A stretch of DNA of 44,122 nt from Prevotella sp. Its GTDB lineage: Bacteria; Bacteroidota; Bacteroidia; Bacteroidales; Bacteroidaceae. The notes beneath the pieces were generated by a model, which worked only from the letters and a program-made list of their open reading frames with translations, was not told the origin of the DNA and did no database searches. The translations under genes and the position numbers were made by a program. Numbering within the stretch: position 1 is the stretch's first letter; each line of letters begins with the position of its first letter. The stretch covers positions 1-44,122 of the forward strand of contig JALFCW010000020.1 of assembly GCA_022771625.1 (NCBI GenBank), written 5' to 3'. Positions 38,058 through 44,122 of the stretch are shown one piece after another.

Positions 38058-41000
38058 TTATTTCTTCTTCTTTTTCTTCTTCCCAAATAGATCTATGATA
38101 TTCCGGAAGTCTTTCTTCATGATGATGCCTACTCCCTGAGTGTTGAGACTCGACTTGGTGAAATAGCGGTCGTTGGTCTGATTATATACCTTGAGGGCAA
38201 GGTTGCCGTTGGGAAGAAGGAGATAACGGATGTCGAAGTCGCCGATGAAGTTGGTGTTGGCGGTGTTGACATTGTCGCGATAACCAAACTGTCCGTTGAT
38301 GAGCAGGCGGTTGTTGAGAAGGCGTCCGTTGACGGTGCCCTCGTATTCGGCGTTGTTCCATCCTTCGTCGCCGGTGGAGATGTTGGCTCCGAAATTCCAG
38401 TTGTCGTTCTTGATGACGGTGTTGAGAACACTGCTTATCTGGGAGGAGATGGTTCCGGAGAGCAGGCTCTGCATGGCAAGGGATGTTTCGCTCTGCTCGC
38501 GGGAAGCGGAGTTGTTGGTGCCCGTGGGATAGAATCGGCCTATGCCAAGAAGATATACCACCTGCTGGTTGAGCTCGTCCTCGGAATTGAGTACGGAGCG
38601 CACCATCTGCTTCTCGTCGCTGCTGACGGTGGGCATGTCGAGGTCGAAACTTACCTGGGGATTGCGCGCCACTCCGCCGATGTTCATAAGGCAGTTGACC
38701 TTGATGGTGTTGTTGGTGAAACTGTTGCCGACATTCAAATCGCCCAACGACACGCCATTGACGGTGTAGATGGCCTGGAGATTGAGCGCGGCATCGTAGG
38801 GGTTGCCTCCGAAGACAAAGGTGCCGCCCTCGCGGAAGGTGAAGTTCTTCTTGATGATATTCTGTATGGTGATGCCATAGGTGCCGTGGGAGAGGGTGTA
38901 GGTGCCGAAGAGATTAAACGCTCCCTTATTATAATAGGTGGCGCGCAGCATGCCGTTGCCCTGCATGGTGATGTAGTCGTTGGTGTGGCTGTCCATCAAC
39001 AGGCGGATGGTGGCGTCGGGGGTGCAGTTGATGTTGAAATTTAAATAGATGTCAGATGAGGAATTAGGAATGAGGGGTGAGGAATTAGGGATGAGGGATG
39101 TGACGTCGTTCCACTTGATGAACTCCTGATTGGAGATCTGATCGTTGGTGGAGGCATTATATACAAAGGTGGAACCCTTGCGGGGGGTGACGTCGATGTC
39201 CATACGCAGATAGCCACTGCGCCCGTGGATGCCTACATTGCCGTCGGCAAAGACGGTGCCATGGAAGGTGTCGTCGCCAAAGCTGCGGATGTCGTAGGCA
39301 AGGAGATTATCGGCACTCACGTCGAGGTCGTAGCTCAGGCGGGTGAGGTGCTGGTGATGGATGAAGCCGTTGAGATAGCCGGGATTGCCATAGACATCGC
39401 GGATGACGACGTTGTTGAGCTCTATCTCGTCGGGGACGAGGGTGACGAGGGCGTTGTCGAAGGTGTAACGGCAGTTGAGCGGACGGATCATCGCTGTGCC
39501 GCCAACGCGCAACTGTCCGGTGAGGTTGATGGTGCTCAACGGGCCCGACAGGCGCAATTTGCCCACAGCTCGCCCATCGATGGAACTGATGAACGAATCG
39601 GTGAAGGAGTGCATGAAGTCGATATGGGTGGAGTCGGCCTCGATGCCCAGGTCGATGAAGTCGCGCTTGGGGGAGACATAGCCGTAGATGAAGGTGCGCG
39701 CGTCGGGACCGTCGTTGGCTATGGCGTCGATGTCTATCTGACTCTCTTCCTTGTTCCAGTTGACCTTTGCATCAAGCACTCCCATGCGCCCATGCTCGAA
39801 GAGGAAGTTATCGACGGTGAGGCGGGCATTGGCAGAGAGATCGCCGAAGGGGGCGACAATGAGGGCCTTGCCGGAGGCGCTGCCGTCGAACTCCACGGAA
39901 TGGAAATTGACCAGGTCGAGGACGTAGCGCACGTCGATGCCCTGAAGGTCGATGTGGAGCGAGTCGCTCTTGCTGTCGCTTGCGGTGCCGTTGACGATGA
40001 TGTGCTGGCGGTCGTGGGCTATGGTGAACTCACGCACGTCGAGGTGCTTGGGGGTGTAGTGGATGTCGGACGACTTGACCGACCAGGTCTTGTCGCCGAT
40101 GGTGATGTCGGAGGGATTGACCACCACATGGGCGTAGGTGTCGCCCTGAGGGGTCTTGCCAAAGGATGTGGTGGCGTTGAGATGGCCTTCGGTCTTGCCG
40201 TTGTTGAGCCAACTGAGCGACATAGCGACGAGGTTGTCGGTGGCCTGGCAGCGCGCGCCGAGGTCGAGCAGGTCGCCGTTGTCCTGGTGCTTTAGGGCAT
40301 TGGCGGAGCAGACAAGACTGTCGGCGGACGACTTGACGAAGAGGGTGACATTGCTGAAGGTCTTGTCGTCGTAGGTGAAGAGCGGTGCCTCACATTCTAT
40401 TATCATCGTCTTGTGGATATCTTCCACACTGGAGCGCAGAAGGAGCGGACGGCGGATGTCGAGGGGTATGCCCAACAGGGGCTTCATCCACTTGGTGGTG
40501 TTGAGATGGGCAATGAGGGTGAAGTTGTTGTCGCTCTCTGCGGTATTGCCCGAGGGCGATATCACGGGGATATGGCGTCCGAGATGGGAGGTGATGCTCG
40601 ACAGGAGGGAGGAGTAGTTGAAATTGCCGGAGAGCATGGCGTAGCCGAAGTCGCTCTCCATGACGAGATAGTGCCCCTGGGTGTCGAATCCGGAGCGCAC
40701 CTGAAGGTTGCGGATGCTGCAGGTGTCGGTGGATGACTCCATGCGGAAATCGCTCAGGGTGACTATGCCCTTGGAGTCGTTGACTCCCGATGCCTGGAGG
40801 TCGGCGGTGACGGACGTGGTGAAGACGGCATCGCCCCACTTGTCGGAGATGCGGGTGACGGAGGGGCGGAACTTGTCAACGAGGGCATTGACGACGAGTT
40901 GCTTGCCTGTGCCTGTGGTGCCGAAATGTCCTTCGGCGGAGAAACTGAGGTTGGGGTCGTCGATGGAGAGCGTGCCGTTGACGGTGTTGTCGTGGTAGCC

Positions 41001-42431
41001 TCCGTGGATGTCGATATTGCTGTATTTATAGCCGTTATAGGCAAATTCCGACACTGTGCCATCTACGTTCACCGAGGGGCGCTTGCCCTGGGGCAGGGAA
41101 CCCGTCAGGGCGAGATTGGCGGAGACATCGCCGAAGTGGGTGTCGTCGAGGAGGGTGCCGAGGGCGACATGGCTTGCCGCTAACTGTCCGTGGAAACGGC
41201 GGTCGGGGGAGAGGGTCATGTCGATGTTTGCCTGTCCGACATCGGTGCTGACGACGGCCCGCGCGGTGGCGGTGCCGGAGACGGTGGCGCTGCCTTGTCC
41301 GTGGAGGTTGATGTCGCCGAGGCGATATACGGCAGGGGGGACGGTAATGTGCTTTCCGTCAATATTATGCGCAAGAAAACTTAAAGTCTTTGCCGACGCA
41401 TGGAGATTGTTGACATTGACATTCCAACTGGCATGGGGACTGGTGGAGGCATACCATCCGTCGAGGGTGGCGGAGAGGTCGCCCGAGGTGGAGGTGAGGC
41501 GCAAGGACTCGACATCGAGTCGGTGGCGCGTGCCGTGGAGCGAGAGGTTGAGATGGAGCGTACTGTGGAAGTCGCTCAGTCCGGGGACGAGGGCGGAGAT
41601 GTCGGCAAGGGTGACGGTGGAGGGTTGCACGCGTGCGGAATAGGTGAGGGTGCCCATGTCGATCTTGCCGTTGCTGCCCTTGCGATAACGGGCGGTGAAA
41701 TTGTCGATGCTCAGTAGGGAGTTGGGCATACGAAGTCTGAAATCGCTGAGACGGCACGAGGTGGATCCTGCCACGAGGTGCAGGGTGACATCCTCTATCT
41801 TGAGTCCGGATTGCTCGCTGGCGGTGAGTTTGTCGATTTCCACATTCAGGGAATCGTTGGTGAGGGCATGGAGCTGGATATATGTGCCCACGTTGGTGAG
41901 GCGCAGGTGGGCGGGGTTGAGCCGGGAGGGCGTGCGGGGCAGGTCGAGGCGGTCGTACTGCACGGAGCAGTGGCGCATGATGAACGAGCTGACGGACACG
42001 TCGAGGGGCTTCTTGGCCTTGGTGGTGTCGGAGGAGGCGAGGGCATCGAGCGCAAACTGATAGTTGGGCGCGGTGGTGGCGTTGGGGCGATAGAGCCGGA
42101 AATGGGCCGAGAACACTTGTGCCGACGAGATGCGCACACGCCCGTCGAGCAGTTGCCAGGGGTCGATGCGCACTGCCAGGCGCGCTGCCCTAACCATAGG
42201 GGTGCCGCCCTGGTCGTAGATGGTGGTGTTGTCGATGATGATGCGGTTGAGGAACCCGAGGTCGATGCGACCTATTTCCACGCGCGTGTCGAGGGTGGAG
42301 GCTAGCAGCGACGCCACTCCCGAGGCTGCGGCACTCTGGATATAGGGTATATGCAGCAATACGGCAATCAGCAGATAAAGGCTGACCACCGTCCATAGTA
42401 TCACATTTATTATATATTTAATATACTTCAA
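38058..42431 (-). CDS. TamB-like translocation/assembly module protein (AsmA superfamily)
   Basis: 1457 residues, one of the largest proteins here. The N-terminal signal-anchor (KYIKYIINVILWTVVSLYLLI) is followed by LASTLDTRVEIGRIDLGFLNR, the usual TamB/AsmA opening. A very long beta-rich region follows, of repeats with SLDL/DVSADNL-type strands, the beta-taco seen in TamB, YicH and AsmA proteins. The C-terminal DUF490 domain contains GTYTLSHGTYGITIQNIIKKNFTFREGGTFVFGGNPYDA. The last residues are lysine-rich. TamB spans the periplasm and works with TamA or TamL. The start is a TTG, because no ATG is suitably placed. Near residue 1110 an intergenic-type microrepeat is translated as LIPNS-SP-LIPNS (39055-39100). 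Confidence 0.9.
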   Translation of the reverse strand: MKYIKYIINVILWTVVSLYLLIAVLLHIPYIQSAAASGVASLLASTLDTRVEIGRIDLGFLNRIIIDNTTIYDQGGTPMVRAARLAVRIDPWQLLDGRVRISSAQVFSAHFRLYRPNATTAPNYQFALDALASSDTTKAKKPLDVSVSSFIMRHCSVQYDRLDLPRTPSRLNPAHLRLTNVGTYIQLHALTNDSLNVEIDKLTASEQSGLKIEDVTLHLVAGSTSCRLSDFRLRMPNSLLSIDNFTARYRKGSNGKIDMGTLTYSARVQPSTVTLADISALVPGLSDFHSTLHLNLSLHGTRHRLDVESLRLTSTSGDLSATLDGWYASTSPHASWNVNVNNLHASAKTLSFLAHNIDGKHITVPPAVYRLGDINLHGQGSATVSGTATARAVVSTDVGQANIDMTLSPDRRFHGQLAASHVALGTLLDDTHFGDVSANLALTGSLPQGKRPSVNVDGTVSEFAYNGYKYSNIDIHGGYHDNTVNGTLSIDDPNLSFSAEGHFGTTGTGKQLVVNALVDKFRPSVTRISDKWGDAVFTTSVTADLQASGVNDSKGIVTLSDFRMESSTDTCSIRNLQVRSGFDTQGHYLVMESDFGYAMLSGNFNYSSLLSSITSHLGRHIPVISPSGNTAESDNNFTLIAHLNTTKWMKPLLGIPLDIRRPLLLRSSVEDIHKTMIIECEAPLFTYDDKTFSNVTLFVKSSADSLVCSANALKHQDNGDLLDLGARCQATDNLVAMSLSWLNNGKTEGHLNATTSFGKTPQGDTYAHVVVNPSDITIGDKTWSVKSSDIHYTPKHLDVREFTIAHDRQHIIVNGTASDSKSDSLHIDLQGIDVRYVLDLVNFHSVEFDGSASGKALIVAPFGDLSANARLTVDNFLFEHGRMGVLDAKVNWNKEESQIDIDAIANDGPDARTFIYGYVSPKRDFIDLGIEADSTHIDFMHSFTDSFISSIDGRAVGKLRLSGPLSTINLTGQLRVGGTAMIRPLNCRYTFDNALVTLVPDEIELNNVVIRDVYGNPGYLNGFIHHQHLTRLSYDLDVSADNLLAYDIRSFGDDTFHGTVFADGNVGIHGRSGYLRMDIDVTPRKGSTFVYNASTNDQISNQEFIKWNDVTSLIPNSSPLIPNSSSDIYLNFNINCTPDATIRLLMDSHTNDYITMQGNGMLRATYYNKGAFNLFGTYTLSHGTYGITIQNIIKKNFTFREGGTFVFGGNPYDAALNLQAIYTVNGVSLGDLNVGNSFTNNTIKVNCLMNIGGVARNPQVSFDLDMPTVSSDEKQMVRSVLNSEDELNQQVVYLLGIGRFYPTGTNNSASREQSETSLAMQSLLSGTISSQISSVLNTVIKNDNWNFGANISTGDEGWNNAEYEGTVNGRLLNNRLLINGQFGYRDNVNTANTNFIGDFDIRYLLLPNGNLALKVYNQTNDRYFTKSSLNTQGVGIIMKKDFRNIIDLFGKKKKKKK
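39055..39100 (+). repeat. Translated GAGGAATTAGG microrepeat inside the TamB-like gene
   Basis: Two near-identical 20-bp units (39056-39075 and 39078-39097), TGAGGAATTAGGAATGAGGG and a one-base variant, lie inside coding sequence. On the coding strand they give SLIPNSSPLIPNSSSD in frame. The same words (GAGGAATTAGG) make up non-coding spacers elsewhere in the window. Confidence 0.85.
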
Positions 42432-42565
42432 AATATGGGTTTCTTTTTGTTACACAGAGATTGCAAAATGATTGCAAATACTGTAATTCGCGACAAAATT
42501 ACAAAAAAATGTCGCAAAAACGATTTTTTGTTCAACGATTATGGCAATAATTTAATTTTTTTATG

Positions 42566-42573
42566 TAATTTTG
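42566..42573 (+). promoter_or_regulatory. Putative -7 element of the nqr operon
   Basis: TAATTTTG, 18 bp before the ATG at 42592 and 39 bp before the ATG at 42613. A matching TTTG at -33 is not clear. On the minus strand, TAATTTTG at 42494-42501 is a possible -7 box for the TamB-like gene. Confidence 0.5.
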
Positions 42574-42591
42574 CAGCGATTATAGTGAATA

Positions 42592-43968
42592 ATGTCTAAT
42601 AAAGTAAATAAAATGGGTAATTTATTTAAATTGCGCAAAGGACTTGACATCAATCTTGCAGGCAAGGCTGAAAGGAAAAAGATTCAGCTGAAATCCAACG
42701 GCAAGTATGCATTGCAGCCCGACTGCTTCTATGGCGTGGTGCCTAAGGTGGTGGTGAAGGAAGGCGACAAGGTCAAGGCCGGAGACGCACTGTTTATCAA
42801 CAAAAACTATCCGGAGATGAAGTTTGCATCTCCTGTGAGTGGTACTGTCACCGCCGTGGAGAGAGGGGAGCGCAGAAAGGTGCTCGCCGTGAAGGTGGAT
42901 GCCGACAGTAATCAAGTATTCACTGATTTCGGGGTAAAGGACGTAAAGAAACTCAGCGGCGACGAGGTGAAGGCCTCGCTGTTGGAGGCTGGCCTCTTTG
43001 GCTACATCAACCAGCTGCCGTATGACGTGGTGGCTGAGCCCGACTCAAAGCCTAAGGCAATCTTCGTGTCGGCACTGAGGGACAAACCGCTGGCTGCCGA
43101 CTTCGCCTTCGAACTGGAAGGACAGGAGAAGGAATGGCAGGCGGGACTTACCGCTCTGTCGAAGATGGCGAAGACGTATCTCGGTATCGGAGCGGAGCAG
43201 CAGGGCGTGAAGGCGCTGGCAGCTGCCGACGATGTGGAGGTGAACGTGTTCGACGGTCCGTGCCCGGCTGGAAACGTGGGCGTGCAGGTGAATCACGTGG
43301 CTCCCGTGAACAAGGGCGAGGTGGTTTGGACGGTTGACCCAACGGCGGTAATCTTCTTCGGACGACTGTTCCTCACCGGTAAGGTGTGCCTGAAGCGCAC
43401 TGTGGCGCTCGTGGGCAGCGAGGTGAAGCAACCGCAATATGCCGACATGCTCGTGGGAGAGGAACTGCAGACTCTGCTCAGCAACTCTTATGACGCAAAG
43501 CACAACGTGAGAATCATCAACGGAAACGTGCTCACCGGACGCGCCACTACAAAGGACGGATTCCTGGGCGCACACTCGTCGGAGATTACTGTTATACCCG
43601 AGGGCAACGACGCTGACGAGTTGGCTGGATGGATTATGCCGCGACTGAAGCAGTTCTCTGTCAACCGCAGCTATTTCTCATGGCTCTTCGGCAAAAAGAA
43701 GGCTTATGCGCTCGATGCCCGTATCAAGGGCGGACAGCGTCACATGATAATGAGTGGCGAATATGACAAGGTGATTCCTATGGACATCTATCCGGAATAT
43801 CTCGTGAAGGCTATCATTACGGGCAACATCGACAAGATGGAGCAGTTGGGCATATACGAGGTGAGCCCGGAGGACTTCGCCCTTGCCGAGTTTGTGGATA
43901 GTTCGAAACTCGAACTGCAGCGCATAGTGCGTGAGGGACTCGACATGCTGAGAAGGGAGAACGCTTGA
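42592..43968 (+). CDS. nqrA: Na+-translocating NADH:quinone reductase subunit A (NqrA)
   Basis: 458 residues of the NqrA family. The biotinyl-lipoyl-like N terminus is FKLRKGLDINLAGKAE, followed by PDCFYGVVPKVVVKEGDKVKAGDALF and FASPVSGTVTAVERGERRK. The middle part has VFVSALRDKPLAAD and NVFDGPCPAGNVGVQVNHV, and the C-terminal portion FSWLFGKKKAYALDARIKGGQRHM. NqrA is a peripheral cytoplasmic subunit of the Nqr sodium pump in the inner membrane. An in-frame ATG at 42613 (MGNLFKLRKG) fits better with the promoter position and is an alternative start, giving 451 residues. nqrB begins after a microrepeat of 55 bp, so the operon continues beyond the window. Confidence 0.96.
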   Translation: MSNKVNKMGNLFKLRKGLDINLAGKAERKKIQLKSNGKYALQPDCFYGVVPKVVVKEGDKVKAGDALFINKNYPEMKFASPVSGTVTAVERGERRKVLAVKVDADSNQVFTDFGVKDVKKLSGDEVKASLLEAGLFGYINQLPYDVVAEPDSKPKAIFVSALRDKPLAADFAFELEGQEKEWQAGLTALSKMAKTYLGIGAEQQGVKALAAADDVEVNVFDGPCPAGNVGVQVNHVAPVNKGEVVWTVDPTAVIFFGRLFLTGKVCLKRTVALVGSEVKQPQYADMLVGEELQTLLSNSYDAKHNVRIINGNVLTGRATTKDGFLGAHSSEITVIPEGNDADELAGWIMPRLKQFSVNRSYFSWLFGKKKAYALDARIKGGQRHMIMSGEYDKVIPMDIYPEYLVKAIITGNIDKMEQLGIYEVSPEDFALAEFVDSSKLELQRIVREGLDMLRRENA

Positions 43969-44022
43969 TGAAGATCTTTGAAGATTGAAAATTGAAGATT
44001 GAAAATTGAAAATTGATATTGA
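43968..44022 (+). repeat. ATTGAA microrepeat array between nqrA and nqrB
   Basis: From the TGA stop of nqrA the gap reads TGAAGATCTTTGAAGATTG and then ATTGAAAATTGAAG units, ending as ATTGATATTGAA just before the nqrB ATG. The array fills the whole gap inside a conserved operon. Confidence 0.9.
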
Positions 44023-44023
44023 A

Positions 44024-44122
44024 ATGAGTTTTTTAAGAAATTATCTCAATAAGATAAAGCCGAACTTCGAGAAGGACGGTAAGCTTCACGCCTTTCGCAG
44101 CGTGTTCGACGGATTTGAGACA
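44024..44122 (+). CDS. nqrB: NqrB, N-terminal fragment (truncated by window end)
   Basis: 33 codons visible: MSFLRNYLNKIKPNFEKDGK, then a segment ending SVFDGFET. The KIKPNFEKDGK...F.SVFDGFET pattern is the NqrB N terminus before the first membrane helix. NqrB carries FMN covalently and riboflavin, and forms the membrane core of the sodium pump. The gene runs off the window. It follows nqrA on the same strand, separated by the microrepeat array. Confidence 0.9.
   Translation, partial: MSFLRNYLNKIKPNFEKDGKLHAFRSVFDGFET

Noticed and set aside
39225..40295. A 356-codon plus-strand frame inside the TamB-like gene
   Set aside because: Low-complexity acidic sequence without motifs. The minus-strand gene is continuous with a signal anchor and DUF490-like end, so this is a shadow.

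Overview
The window looks like chromosomal DNA from a Bacteroidales bacterium, most likely Prevotella or a close relative. Reasons seen in the sequence: many starts are preceded by the Bacteroidetes-type promoter TTTG/TTG, 19-20 bp, TAnnTTTG; Shine-Dalgarno sequences are mostly weak; lipoproteins have SCxx or GCxx lipoboxes; and lineage-typical families occur (GldB-like, FimB/Mfa2-like, TamL-like, DUF4861, DUF4492 with cydAB, DUF4248, the 'smalltalk' microprotein, Nqr). No rRNA, tRNA, CRISPR array, integrase or intact transposase was recognised. Assignments rest on motif recognition by eye, not on database searches.

Layout. 1-1350: a phage-endolysin-like M15 peptidase, a long modular repeat (copy A), a 35-residue smalltalk-like membrane peptide, a bidirectional terminator and a tiny lipoprotein. 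1.5-4.8 kb: mtaB and a GT2 glycosyltransferase, converging on a GldB-like lipoprotein. 4.9-11.6 kb: two DUF4861 proteins around a radical SAM gene (opposite strand, headed by repeat copy B) and a dipeptidyl peptidase IV. 11.6-14.6 kb: nagB and a WbpM/CapD-type nucleotide-sugar dehydratase. 14.6-18.2 kb (minus strand): DUF4492, cydA, cydB and a LUD-domain gene, a cytochrome bd operon. 18.4-24.1 kb: a coiled-coil membrane protein, TolC, HlyD and two ABC-2 permeases, a tripartite exporter with no ATPase gene alongside. 24.0-28.0 kb: a SpoU methyltransferase and, divergently, a TamL-like outer-membrane lipoprotein, then an MBL-fold hydrolase. 28.0-33.8 kb: repeat copy C abutting a DbpA-like helicase, then serC, serA, a DUF1015 gene and yigZ. 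33.9-35.7 kb: rpsA. 35.9-38.05 kb: an AT-rich accessory patch with a FimB/Mfa2-like lipoprotein, two elaborate inverted-repeat elements, an orphan DUF4248 gene and repeat copy D. 38.06-42.4 kb: a TamB-like protein. 42.6 kb to the end: nqrA and the start of nqrB.

How the genes fit together. Most are housekeeping or envelope functions: respiration (CydAB, Nqr), outer-membrane biogenesis (TamL and TamB homologues in one window), surface glycan synthesis (GT2, WbpM-like), serine synthesis (SerC, SerA), translation and RNA modification (S1, MtaB, SpoU, helicase), and peptide or glycan scavenging (DPP IV, DUF4861, NagB).

The least explained material is non-coding. (1) A modular dispersed repeat family occurs in four large copies plus a fragment, with conserved small hairpins; its 'ctgtgg' end sits just upstream of a start codon in four of five cases. 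(2) A second class of very short repeats (ATTGAA, GAATTAGG and GAAGAATG types) recurrently begins at or within the stop codon of the preceding gene, and one copy is translated in frame inside the TamB-like protein. (3) A foldable GC-rich element and a 50-bp perfect AT palindrome inside a longer inverted repeat lie beside the orphan DUF4248 gene.
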